Part shown: positions 1-7,314 of the stretch, piece after piece
Numbering within the stretch: position 1 is the first letter of the stretch
How the letters are laid out: the number at the start of each line of letters is the position of its first letter
DNA from: Comamonadaceae bacterium
GTDB taxonomy: Bacteria > Pseudomonadota > Gammaproteobacteria > Burkholderiales > Burkholderiaceae_C
Reading direction: 5' to 3'
NCBI GenBank assembly: GCA_947372005.1
Contig: CANBRV010000064.1
Span: 1-10,334 of the forward strand
DNA: 10,334 bases
The notes under the pieces: generated by a model
The model's input: the letters and a program-made list of their open reading frames with translations, nothing else
The model's database searches: none
What the model was told of the DNA's origin: nothing
Translations under genes and position numbers: made by a program

Positions 1-941
1 GGTGTTTGCCCTTCAAAGATACGAGCAAAAGTGAGCAAAGGCCAATGCCAAAGATAAAGTGGGTAGCTGATAAGACCTATCGAAACAAGAGGTCGGCTCG
101 CAAGCCATTGCCTGTTGATGTATGAACTAGGACCAGCTGCAATGAGGCATGCTGTGCCCAGTGTGGGTAGCAGCGCCCAAAGGCCTGGAAAGGCACGGGT
201 GTGATCAATGAGCGTCATGCCAGCTACTAACAGGCAGCCCCCTATAACGGCAAGCAATAAGCTGATGCGTTTGGATAACGACAGAGTGGATGATTGCTGA
301 TGCCAATAAGCTAAAGTCGCGCCAACAATGAGCTCCCAAGACCTAGCGAATGGAGAGTAAAAATCGGCTGTTAGATCGCGGGCTACAAGCTGATAGCTAT
401 AAATGAGCGATGTGCAAAAAATAGCACCAATGAGCACAACTTTGCTGCGAGCTTTAAAAGTGGTACGCGATAGCTTGTGACAGATGAGCAATAACAATGG
501 CCAGATCAAATAGAACTGCTCTTCGATGGCTAATGACCATAAATGAAGCAGTGGTTTTGTGGCCGCAGCGGTATCAAAATAACCCGCATCACGCCAGAAT
601 AAAAAGTTATTTAAAAACGCGGCGCCACCTGCCGTATATCGCCCCAATTGTTTATATTCACCAGAGCTGAGAGCTATCCACCCTACCCACAAGCAGAAGA
701 TAAGTACTGTTGCTAGCGCGGGAAAAATTCGCTTGATCCGCTGAGCATAAAAATGCGCTAAAGAGAATTGATGAGTCTCCATCTGTTTAAGCAAGATGGT
801 CGTAATGAGATAGCCTGAGATGACAAAAAAGATGTCAACTCCGACAAACCCGCCAGGTAGGGCGCTTGGGAAGGCGTGAAAGATAAGAACAGCTAAAACG
901 GCAAGGGCACGTAGGCCATCAATGTCGGGACGGTAATGCAT
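1..941 (-). CDS. OafA/YrhL-type membrane acyltransferase (acyltransferase family 3), 3' end outside the window
   Basis: This is an integral inner-membrane O-acyltransferase. Family members move acetyl or other acyl groups onto surface glycans such as O-antigen or peptidoglycan; the acceptor here is unknown. The first 313 codons are visible and open. The protein begins with the family motif YRPDIDGLRALAV (residues 3-15). It has the conserved His22 at the end of the first membrane helix, GGFVGVDIFFVISGYLI near residues 30-46, an R-x-x-R pair (Arg68, Arg71), and the HLWSLAIEEQFY block with Glu140-Glu141. Several hydrophobic helices follow, and a SYPLYLWHWPLL segment lies near the visible end. 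That segment is typical of long members carrying a C-terminal SGNH domain, but no SGNH domain can be seen here. The ATG at 941 is the only reasonable start. It lies 14 bases after the msbA stop, so co-transcription with msbA is likely. Family is certain; substrate is not. Confidence 0.93.
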   Translation of the reverse strand, partial: MHYRPDIDGLRALAVLAVLIFHAFPSALPGGFVGVDIFFVISGYLITTILLKQMETHQFSLAHFYAQRIKRIFPALATVLIFCLWVGWIALSSGEYKQLGRYTAGGAAFLNNFLFWRDAGYFDTAAATKPLLHLWSLAIEEQFYLIWPLLLLICHKLSRTTFKARSKVVLIGAIFCTSLIYSYQLVARDLTADFYSPFARSWELIVGATLAYWHQQSSTLSLSKRISLLLAVIGGCLLVAGMTLIDHTRAFPGLWALLPTLGTACLIAAGPSSYINRQWLASRPLVSIGLISYPLYLWHWPLLTFARIFEGQT

Positions 942-955
942 GGCGCGTGGTGGAC

Positions 956-2722
956 TTATGACGTAGGCTCGCTAGTCAAGCCCATTTGATAGAGTCGCGC
1001 ATAGTGACGACCCTGCACAAGCAAGGCTTCGTGGGTGCCCATTTCTACAACTTTGCCGCGTTCCATCACCACAATGCAGTCTGCACTTTGTACCGTCGAG
1101 AGGCGATGTGCGACAACCAGCGTAGTACGCCCCTGCATCAGTTCGTCTAAGGCTTGTTGTACAGCACGCTCTGATTCGTTATCTAGGGCGGAGGTGGCTT
1201 CATCCAGCAACAAGATAGGTGCATTTTTATAAATAGCGCGCGCAATGGCCAGCCGCTGACGCTGACCGCCCGAAAGCTGCGCGGCATTGTGGCCTACCAT
1301 GGTGTGAATACCGCTAGGCAAGGATGCGACGAGTTCGCCAAGGTGAGCGGCCTGCAAGGCTTGCTGGATAAGGCTTGGTGAAGGCGTCGGATCGCCAAGC
1401 GCAACATTAGCGCCCAGCGTGTCGTTAAACATCACCACATCTTGACTGACATAGGCGAATTGTTTGCGTAAATCGGTTAAATACCAATCGCAAATATCTT
1501 GTCCGTTTAAGAAAATCGAACCCTCAGTTGGCTCTAAAAAGCGAGGCAATAAATTGATGAGGCTGGTTTTTCCTGAGCCGGATGTGCCTACTAAGGCAAC
1601 TTTTTGACCTGTTTGGATATCGAGAGATACTCCGTCTAAAGCCCATCCGCTCGCATCTTTGTAGCGCAGCTTGATGTTTGCAAAGCGCAGCGCTGTTGAT
1701 GTTTGTATGGCTGGTGCGGGCAAATTGCCCGACGTTTCGTCTATTAGTGAATCTATAAAATCAAGACCACGTTCTACTGCGGCAAGTCCGCGAACCATTG
1801 GCGCTGCAGCTTCTGAAAGATGCTTAATCGGTGCAACAAGCATCAGCATAGCCATAATAAAGGCAGCAAAGCCACCCACGCTAATGCTAGTCCCTGCACT
1901 GTTTTGCCAAAGCGCGATGCATATGACAACAGATAGTGCCGTTGCAGCCAGCATTTGCGTGAGGGGAGTCATAGCCGATCCGCCCATGATGCCTTTAATA
2001 CTAAGACGGCGCAGGGCGGCGCTCAGAAGCTCAAATCGCGCCGTTTGCAAGCCTTGCGCGTGATGCAGGCGCACCATGCGCTGTGCAAGTACGTTCTCTT
2101 CCACTACGTATGCAAGCTCATCGGTTGTTTTTTGTACCGTTTTGGCAATGCGACCTAATCGTTTAGAGAAATATTTCATGATTAACGCTACGCCCGGAAT
2201 AATCGTAAAGACGATAAGCGTCAACTGCCAATTAAGATAAAGCAAATAGGCTAAAAGTGCCATGAGCGTGAGGCTATCTTTTAAGATAGAAAGCAGGCTA
2301 TTTACAAGCTGCGTGGTGCCGTTTTGAATTTCGTGCACGATGGTATTAGAGAGGCTACTGGACGTTTTTTTCGCTAACTCGTTGATACGAATACGCTGCA
2401 TCTTTGAAAATAAAGCGGATCGCAGTTTTTTCATCGCGTTGTTTGACAGTACGGCCAAAAAATACTGCGCTATAAATCCGGATAAACCACGAACTGCAAA
2501 TAAGCCAATGATGGCAGCTGGTACTTTCCAAAGCGATAGACCATTACTGACAAAACCCTTGTCTAGCAAGGGTTGTAGCAGGGCGGGAATGGCAGGCTCT
2601 GTGAGAGAAACGATCAATGTGGCTATAAAAATACCAATTACAGGTAGCCCAGCATGCTCAAAATAAGGCCGAATTCGGCTGAGGCGGGCATAAAATTTTC
2701 GAATAGCGTCTGGAGAAAACAT
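956..2722 (-). CDS. msbA: Lipid A export ATP-binding/permease protein MsbA
   Basis: MsbA is a homodimeric ABC exporter in the inner membrane. It flips lipid A-core from the cytoplasmic to the periplasmic leaflet using ATP. The N-terminal half is a six-helix transmembrane domain that includes TEPAIPALLQPLLD, the usual MsbA signature in helix 1/loop 1. The C-terminal half is a complete nucleotide-binding domain: Walker A GTSGSGKTS at residues 379-387 (Lys385), signature LSGGQ at 483-487, Walker B ending in Asp507-Glu508, and switch His539. These positions lie within a few residues of E. coli MsbA, and 588 residues compares with 582 there, which supports the ATG at 2722. An in-frame ATG at 2737 would add five residues. 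Neither start has a clear ribosome binding site. The open frame continues upstream to 2947, but that part overlaps the divergent glycosyltransferase and has no MsbA character. The acyltransferase gene follows 14 bases downstream. Confidence 0.96.
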   Translation of the reverse strand: MFSPDAIRKFYARLSRIRPYFEHAGLPVIGIFIATLIVSLTEPAIPALLQPLLDKGFVSNGLSLWKVPAAIIGLFAVRGLSGFIAQYFLAVLSNNAMKKLRSALFSKMQRIRINELAKKTSSSLSNTIVHEIQNGTTQLVNSLLSILKDSLTLMALLAYLLYLNWQLTLIVFTIIPGVALIMKYFSKRLGRIAKTVQKTTDELAYVVEENVLAQRMVRLHHAQGLQTARFELLSAALRRLSIKGIMGGSAMTPLTQMLAATALSVVICIALWQNSAGTSISVGGFAAFIMAMLMLVAPIKHLSEAAAPMVRGLAAVERGLDFIDSLIDETSGNLPAPAIQTSTALRFANIKLRYKDASGWALDGVSLDIQTGQKVALVGTSGSGKTSLINLLPRFLEPTEGSIFLNGQDICDWYLTDLRKQFAYVSQDVVMFNDTLGANVALGDPTPSPSLIQQALQAAHLGELVASLPSGIHTMVGHNAAQLSGGQRQRLAIARAIYKNAPILLLDEATSALDNESERAVQQALDELMQGRTTLVVAHRLSTVQSADCIVVMERGKVVEMGTHEALLVQGRHYARLYQMGLTSEPTS

Positions 2723-2742
2723 AAGTACCGCGATCATAATTG

Positions 2743-2756
2743 AAGCATGCTTAAGC
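2743..2756. repeat. Overlapping palindromes over the glycosyltransferase start codon
   Basis: AAGCATGCTT (2743-2752) and GCTTAAGC (2749-2756) are two perfect palindromes sharing four bases, in the divergent msbA/glycosyltransferase junction. The first contains the glycosyltransferase ATG (2747-2749). They could be an operator or could fold in the mRNA, but palindromes of 8-10 bases also arise by chance. Confidence 0.35.
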
Positions 2757-3529
2757 TCCCCGCTCTCAGTGTTATTGTGATTACTAAAAATGAAGCTAGC
2801 AATATTGCTGCGTGTTTGGCGTCTGTTTCTTTTGCGGGCGAAATCATCGTGGTGGATTCGGGAAGCACAGATGGGACGGCGACCATTGCGGCTGAAATAG
2901 GTGCGCATGTAACGACGACATCTGATTGGCCAGGTTTTGGAAGGCAAAAAAATAGAGCGCTAGATTTAGCAACAGGCTCTTGGGTTTTGTCGATGGATGC
3001 TGATGAGCGCGTCACACCGGAGTTGGCGCTTGAAATTCAGCAGGCAATGGAGTCGAATACAGCCTCTATTTTTGATATCCCTCGCCGTACCTCCTTTTGT
3101 GGGCAATGGATTCATCACTGCGGCTGGTCACCTGATCGAGTGACCCGACTATTCCGACGTGGCGCCGCTCGCTTTAACGATCACTTAGTCCACGAGAGTC
3201 TGCAAGCGGCAGTGCTAAATACGCAAATGGCATCTTTGCATCATTCTTTGCTGCACTTTAGTTACCCCACGCCTAATCACTACTGGGATAAGCTCAAAAT
3301 TTATAGTGAGGCCTGGGCGATACAAAAAGCTCAGGAGGGAAAGTCAACGTCAATTGGTCGTGCAATGACCTCATCTGTTGTCGCTTTTGTGCGAAGCTAT
3401 ATCATTCGCTTAGGATTTTTAGATGGGGCACTAGGTTTTGTTGTGTGCCAAATGCAAGCGCAAGCTACGTTTTATAAATATTTTCAGCTGTACTTTTTAA
3501 CTCAATCTAAAAAACAATCGAAGGCATGA
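2747..3529 (+). CDS. Family 2 glycosyltransferase, WaaE/KdtX-like (LPS core sugar transferase)
   Basis: This is a 260-residue GT-A fold glycosyltransferase, probably cytoplasmic and membrane-associated, which likely transfers a sugar to the inner core of lipopolysaccharide. The nucleotide-sugar binding start LSVIVITKNE lies at residues 7-16, EIIVVDSGSTDGT follows, and the metal-binding D-x-D motif is Asp84-Ala85-Asp86 with Glu87. The RLFRR and LVHESL blocks and the HYWDKLKIYSE region are characteristic of the WaaE/KdtX group (beta-1,4-glucosyltransferase in Klebsiella). The exact sugar is an inference. The start is well fixed: a TGA stop in the same frame sits at 2741-2743, just before the ATG at 2747. 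There is no good Shine-Dalgarno. The stop overlaps the tolB start. The gene is divergent from msbA with only 24 bases between the start codons, and both act on LPS. Confidence 0.9.
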   Translation: MLKLPALSVIVITKNEASNIAACLASVSFAGEIIVVDSGSTDGTATIAAEIGAHVTTTSDWPGFGRQKNRALDLATGSWVLSMDADERVTPELALEIQQAMESNTASIFDIPRRTSFCGQWIHHCGWSPDRVTRLFRRGAARFNDHLVHESLQAAVLNTQMASLHHSLLHFSYPTPNHYWDKLKIYSEAWAIQKAQEGKSTSIGRAMTSSVVAFVRSYIIRLGFLDGALGFVVCQMQAQATFYKYFQLYFLTQSKKQSKA

Positions 3530-4854
3530 TGACTTTTTTTACCCGCCGACAGGCAATCGTTCAGGCTACAAGCCTTGCAGGTATTGGCTTGGCTAGCTTT
3601 TCTGCAAATGCGCAGTTTCGTGTTGAAGTATCTGGTATAGGTGCAACCCAGTTGCCTATTGCTATTGTTGCTTTTAAGGGCGAGGACGTGGCGCCGCAAA
3701 AAATAAGCGCGATTGTTCTTGCCGATCTTGTTAAATCCGGCATCTTTCGTTCAATCAATGGTGTTAACGGCTTGGATGAGGTGAGTCGTCCAGAGTGGTC
3801 TCGCGTTCGATCGCTTGGCGCGGATACCCTGCTAGCCGGTAGTATCAATCGTTTAGCGGATGGCCGCTTTGATGTGAGATGCCGTTTGTGGGATGCCGTG
3901 CGTGGTTCTGATTTAGGCGTACAAAATTTAGTGGTTGGTAGTGCTGAGTTGCGCTACACAGCGCATCGGCTGGCCGATTGGATTTATGAAAAATTAACGG
4001 GCGAAAAAGGCGTTGCCACAACGCGAATTGCATATATTACGAAAACGGGTAGTGGTGCTGCGCCGCGTTTTAATTTATGGGTAGCCGATGCGGATGGTGA
4101 AGGCGCTAATTCAGCATTGGCTAGCAGTGAGCCAATTATTTCACCCGCATGGTCGCCCAGTGGGCAGCAGCTTGCCTATGTGTCATTTGAGTCGCGCAAA
4201 CCAGTTGTATATGTGCATGAAGTGGCTACGGGGCGGCGCCGTGTTGTAGCGGACTTCAAGGGTTCCAATAGTTCACCTGCATGGTCGCCAGATGGGCGCA
4301 ATTTAATTGTGACTCTCAGTCGTGATGGCGGTTCGCAGATGTTTTTGATATCAGCGGCAGGTGGCGGTGAGCCGCGTAAATTATCCAGCTCTTCTAGTAT
4401 TGATACAGAGGCGGTGTTTGCGCCTGATGGTCAAAATATTTACTTTGTCAGTGATCGCGGCGGCAGTCCTCAAATCTATCGAATGCCAGTCAGTGGCGGC
4501 AGCGCCCAGAGGATTAGCTTTTCTGGCAACTACAACATTTCGCCAGCAATTAGCCCCAACGGGAGCAAGTTGGCATTTATTTCACGTATTGGTGGCGCTT
4601 TTAAACTGGTGTTGCAGGATTTGGCATCTGGCATCGCCCATCCTCTCACAGACACCGAGGCTGATGAAAGTCCAAGTTTTAGTGCAAATGGCAAGCAAAT
4701 TATTTATGCAACACAACTTTCAAATGGTGGGCGTTGGCAAGAAGCCTTAATGACTAGCACTTTAGATGGCAAAGTCAAATCTAAATTAACTGCAGCTGTG
4801 GGTGATATTCGAGAGCCCGATTGGGGCGCCTTTCAAGGTATAGCTTTAAAATAA
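3526..4854 (+). CDS. tolB: Tol-Pal system periplasmic beta-propeller protein TolB
   Basis: TolB is the periplasmic partner of TolA and Pal. The Tol-Pal system keeps the outer membrane attached during division. The 442-residue protein (430 in E. coli) has a signal peptide, an N-terminal alpha/beta domain, and a six-bladed propeller. Five propeller repeats of the form (S)PxxSPDGxxLxFxS are seen, starting near residues 206, 250, 295, 339 and 382. The signal peptide is unusual: residues 6-8 are Thr-Arg-Arg, followed by a mildly hydrophobic stretch rich in Gly, Ser and Thr and a likely Ala-Asn-Ala cleavage site after residue 29. It therefore resembles a twin-arginine (Tat) signal. The ATG at 3526 overlaps the glycosyltransferase TGA (ATGA), suggesting translational coupling. 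The adjacent ATG at 3529 is equally possible and better spaced from the AAGG at 3521-3524. pal follows after 19 bases. tolQ, tolR and tolA are not in the window. Confidence 0.96.
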   Translation: MMTFFTRRQAIVQATSLAGIGLASFSANAQFRVEVSGIGATQLPIAIVAFKGEDVAPQKISAIVLADLVKSGIFRSINGVNGLDEVSRPEWSRVRSLGADTLLAGSINRLADGRFDVRCRLWDAVRGSDLGVQNLVVGSAELRYTAHRLADWIYEKLTGEKGVATTRIAYITKTGSGAAPRFNLWVADADGEGANSALASSEPIISPAWSPSGQQLAYVSFESRKPVVYVHEVATGRRRVVADFKGSNSSPAWSPDGRNLIVTLSRDGGSQMFLISAAGGGEPRKLSSSSSIDTEAVFAPDGQNIYFVSDRGGSPQIYRMPVSGGSAQRISFSGNYNISPAISPNGSKLAFISRIGGAFKLVLQDLASGIAHPLTDTEADESPSFSANGKQIIYATQLSNGGRWQEALMTSTLDGKVKSKLTAAVGDIREPDWGAFQGIALK

Positions 4855-4863
4855 TTTTTACTT

Positions 4864-4868
4864 AGGAG
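4864..4868 (+). promoter_or_regulatory. Shine-Dalgarno site of pal
   Basis: AGGAG lies five bases before the pal ATG at 4874, in the 19-base gap after tolB. It is a strong site, consistent with high production of the abundant lipoprotein Pal independent of coupling to tolB translation. Confidence 0.8.
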
Positions 4869-4873
4869 TTTCT

Positions 4874-5407
4874 ATGAATCGCACAAAAATATTCTTAATC
4901 GCTTGTAGTGCCGCACTTCTCGTGGCTTGCGGAACGAGAGTTCCTATCACTGAGCAAGCGCCTGTTACGGATCGCGTTATGTCGCCAGCTACGCCGATGC
5001 CAGCGGCCGAGTCTACGGCGCCTGCAAATGTGACTTCGCGTGACATCAAACCTGTTGAGGTGGCCCCGATCGCGGTTGCAAAATCAGGTGTCGTTTATTT
5101 TGACTTTGATAGCTTTATTGTTAAACCTGAGTACCAAAGTGTTTTGGAGGCGCAGGCTAAGTTTTTAATGGGTAATCGGAATGTAAAGATCTCTTTAGGC
5201 GGGCACACTGATGATTTAGGCGGACGTGAATACAACTTAGCGCTGGGTCAAAAACGTGCTGATGCAGTGAAAAGATCTTTAACTATTTTGGGTGTTGCCG
5301 AGGCTCAAATGGAGGCGGTTAGCTTTGGTAAAGAGAAGCCGGCTAGTCCGGCAACTGATGATGATGCCCGAGCTAAAAATCGCCGTGTCGAGCTGGCGGC
5401 ACCTTAA
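4874..5407 (+). CDS. pal: Peptidoglycan-associated lipoprotein Pal
   Basis: Pal is a lipoprotein anchored in the inner leaflet of the outer membrane. It binds the diaminopimelate of peptidoglycan and also TolB. It has 177 residues (173 in E. coli). A short signal peptide ends in the lipobox Leu16-Val17-Ala18-Cys19, so Cys19 is the acylated residue. Gly20 follows, not Asp, which fits outer-membrane sorting. A Pro/Ala/Thr-rich linker of about 50 residues leads into an OmpA-like domain. That domain starts at VVYFDFDS, contains the GHTDDLGGREYNLALGQKRA block (His111, Asp113, Asp114), and ends with NRRVEL (169-174), all standard peptidoglycan-binding elements. The gene lies between tolB and cpoB in the usual order. 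The only difference from E. coli I note is GHTDD-L where E. coli has GHTDE-R. Confidence 0.97.
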   Translation: MNRTKIFLIACSAALLVACGTRVPITEQAPVTDRVMSPATPMPAAESTAPANVTSRDIKPVEVAPIAVAKSGVVYFDFDSFIVKPEYQSVLEAQAKFLMGNRNVKISLGGHTDDLGGREYNLALGQKRADAVKRSLTILGVAEAQMEAVSFGKEKPASPATDDDARAKNRRVELAAP

Positions 5408-5412
5408 CTTTG

Positions 5413-6234
5413 ATGGTAAACAACATGATTTTTAGCTTTGTAAATTTTAAGTGGCGCTTCGCATTTTTAGTATTGCTAATGGGAGTTGCTTCGACCAGTT
5501 TTGCAGGGCTATTTGACGATGAGGAGGCGCGTAAAGCTATTCTTGATTTACGGCAAAAAGTAGAAGCGATTGATCAAGCTCGCACCCAAGATAAGCAAGC
5601 ATTGCAAGATGTGCCCAAAAGCGTTCAAAGTTTGCGTGATGAAAATATGCAAATGAAGCGTAGTTTGCTTGAGCTTCAAACTTTAATTGAGCAGCTACGA
5701 GCAGACCTATCAAAACAAGTTGGACAGCAGGAGCAGATTGCTAAAGATGTGAGTGAGCTGCAGCGTCGTCAGCGTGACTTAGCCCAAGGTGTCGATGATC
5801 GAATGCGTCGGTTAGAGCCTGTCAAGGTGAATGTGGACGGCAAAGATTTTTTAGCAGATCCCGCTGAGATCAAAGAGTTCGATACAGCATTGGTCTTCTT
5901 GCGAAAGAGTGACTTTAGGGCTGCAACGCAAGCATTTGTGGATTTTTTACGTCGCTATCCTCAAAGCGGTTATCAAGCGCTGGGATTGTTTTGGTTGGGT
6001 AGCTCGCAATATGCCAGCCGCGATTATCGAGAGGCAATTATTAATTTCAGATCATCGGTAGATGCTAATTCTGCGTCTAGCAAAGCCCCTGAAGCCTTGC
6101 TAGCAATGGCAAATAGCCAATTGGAGTTGAAAGATACACGCTCTGCACGCCGAACGCTAGAAGATTTGATCAAGCTCTATCCGCAATCGGAAGCTGCGGC
6201 TGCAGGAAAAGATCGATTAGCTAGATTGAAATAG
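5413..6234 (+). CDS. cpoB: Cell division coordinator CpoB (YbgF), periplasmic TPR protein
   Basis: CpoB (formerly YbgF) is a periplasmic protein that links Tol-Pal action to PBP1B peptidoglycan synthesis at the septum. Counted from the ATG at 5413 it has 273 residues. A signal peptide with a hydrophobic core at about residues 16-27 is cleaved probably after Ala31, giving a mature start GLFDDEEARKAI that is characteristic of the family. A long alpha-helical coiled coil rich in Gln, Glu, Lys and Arg follows (about residues 36-135). The C-terminal part from about residue 150 carries three tetratricopeptide-like repeats, including DFRAATQAFVDFLRRYPQS and the LYPQSEAA ending. Start choice is uncertain: TTG 5410, ATG 5413 and ATG 5425 are in frame, and none has a good ribosome binding site. 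Reinitiation from the pal stop, five bases before 5413, is plausible. Confidence 0.94.
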   Translation: MVNNMIFSFVNFKWRFAFLVLLMGVASTSFAGLFDDEEARKAILDLRQKVEAIDQARTQDKQALQDVPKSVQSLRDENMQMKRSLLELQTLIEQLRADLSKQVGQQEQIAKDVSELQRRQRDLAQGVDDRMRRLEPVKVNVDGKDFLADPAEIKEFDTALVFLRKSDFRAATQAFVDFLRRYPQSGYQALGLFWLGSSQYASRDYREAIINFRSSVDANSASSKAPEALLAMANSQLELKDTRSARRTLEDLIKLYPQSEAAAAGKDRLARLK

Positions 6235-6237
6235 GAG
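6233..6237 (+). promoter_or_regulatory. Shine-Dalgarno site of the YeeE/YedE gene, overlapping the cpoB stop codon
   Basis: AGGAG at 6233-6237 shares two bases with the cpoB TAG (6232-6234) and stands six bases before the ATG at 6244. This fixes that start and suggests the two genes share one transcript. Confidence 0.75.
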
Positions 6238-6243
6238 CTTGTT

Positions 6244-7314
6244 ATGTCTGCTGATTCTCTTGCTACGTTGACCCAGCAGGTGCTGTGGAGTACGTTTTTT
6301 TTATCGACTATCTTTGGTTTTGCTGCGCAGCGTAGTCATTTTTGCACCATGGGTGCTGTGAGCGATATCGTCAATCTTCAAGACTGGACTAGGATGCATA
6401 TGTGGGCAACTGCTGTTGCCATTGCGATGTTCGGATTTGCAGGCTTGTCATATATGGGTACCATTGACCCTAGCAAAGCGCTGTATGCCAGCCCCAAGAT
6501 TCTTTGGTTGTCCACATGGGTTGGTGGATTAATGTTTGGTTTTGGTATGGTTTTAGCGTCTGGATGCGCTAATAAAACCCTGCTTCGTATCAGCTCAGGT
6601 AGCCTGAAGTCATTGGTTGTTTTTATTGTTATGGGGGTTGCCGCATTTGCAACGCTCAAAGGTATTACAGCGGTGCTACGTGTCAATACCGTTGATCTAT
6701 TCAGCTTCACAGCGCCCACGCTATCGGTCACGATGCGGCTTATCTTGTCGATTGTGATTGGCTGGGCTTTGTTGGTGTGGGCGATACGAAATCCACAAAT
6801 GCGATCAATGTCTGCTTTATTACCAAGCGTTGTGATCGGTGCTGTTATTGTTTCTATTTGGTATGTCAGTGGAAAATTGGGTTATGTGCAAGAGCATCCT
6901 GATACGCTTCAAGAAGCCTTTTTGACTACCAACTCTGGGCGCATGGAGTCGCTCAGCTTTGTTGCGCCAATAGCGTATGTGATTGATTGGCTGATGCTTT
7001 TTAGCGATAAAAGCAAGGTGCTCACTCTAGGTATGGCTAGTGTATTTGGTGTTGTGGTGGGTGGTTTTATCGAAGCCAGAGTTTCCAAAACTTTTCGATG
7101 GGAAGGTTTTGGCTCTATTGAAGATCTGGCAAATCATTTGGGTGGCGCCGTGCTTATGGGTGTAGGAGGGGTTACCGCTATGGGCTGCACGATTGGGCAA
7201 GGCTTATCGGGTGTGTCTACATTGGCGTTAGGCAGTTTTATTGCGTTGGCGGGTATTGTTATTGGTGCAATGCTTGCATTCAAGTATCAAATTTGGCGCT
7301 TGGATCGAACGTGA
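6244..7314 (+). CDS. YeeE/YedE family membrane transporter (TsuA-like, probable thiosulfate or sulfur-compound uptake)
   Basis: This 356-residue polytopic inner-membrane protein has about nine or ten hydrophobic helices. It belongs to the YeeE/YedE (sulf_transp) family, whose characterised member TsuA imports thiosulfate using conserved cysteines along the pore. All three conserved cysteine blocks are present: RSHFCTMGA (Cys34), LASGCANKTLLRISSGSLKS (Cys108) and AMGCTIGQGLSG (Cys315). Both family half-repeats are fused in one chain. The start at 6244 is supported by an AGGAG six bases upstream. The stop overlaps the GTG start of tcdA, so the two are probably translationally coupled. The substrate is not proven: thiosulfate is the best guess, but other sulfur or selenium species are possible. 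No TusA-like partner gene is next to it, unlike the yeeE-yeeD pair of E. coli. Confidence 0.9.
   Translation: MSADSLATLTQQVLWSTFFLSTIFGFAAQRSHFCTMGAVSDIVNLQDWTRMHMWATAVAIAMFGFAGLSYMGTIDPSKALYASPKILWLSTWVGGLMFGFGMVLASGCANKTLLRISSGSLKSLVVFIVMGVAAFATLKGITAVLRVNTVDLFSFTAPTLSVTMRLILSIVIGWALLVWAIRNPQMRSMSALLPSVVIGAVIVSIWYVSGKLGYVQEHPDTLQEAFLTTNSGRMESLSFVAPIAYVIDWLMLFSDKSKVLTLGMASVFGVVVGGFIEARVSKTFRWEGFGSIEDLANHLGGAVLMGVGGVTAMGCTIGQGLSGVSTLALGSFIALAGIVIGAMLAFKYQIWRLDRT

Noticed and set aside
2798..2809. Perfect 12-base palindrome AGCAATATTGCT inside the glycosyltransferase gene
   Set aside because: It lies in the conserved NEASNIAACLASV coding region and can be explained by codons. There is no second copy or spacing suggesting an operator.
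2723..2947. Upstream extension of the msbA open frame to 2947 on the minus strand
   Set aside because: It overlaps the well-supported glycosyltransferase, has no MsbA-like sequence, and would make the protein about 75 residues longer than the family.
3473..3478. TATAAA before tolB as a possible -10 box
   Set aside because: No -35 element lies at a suitable distance, and the stretch encodes the conserved end of the glycosyltransferase. The tolB start overlap suggests read-through instead.
4361..4750. 129-codon open frame inside tolB in another frame
   Set aside because: It has no ribosome binding site or recognisable protein features and lies entirely within the propeller-coding region. It is a shadow of tolB.
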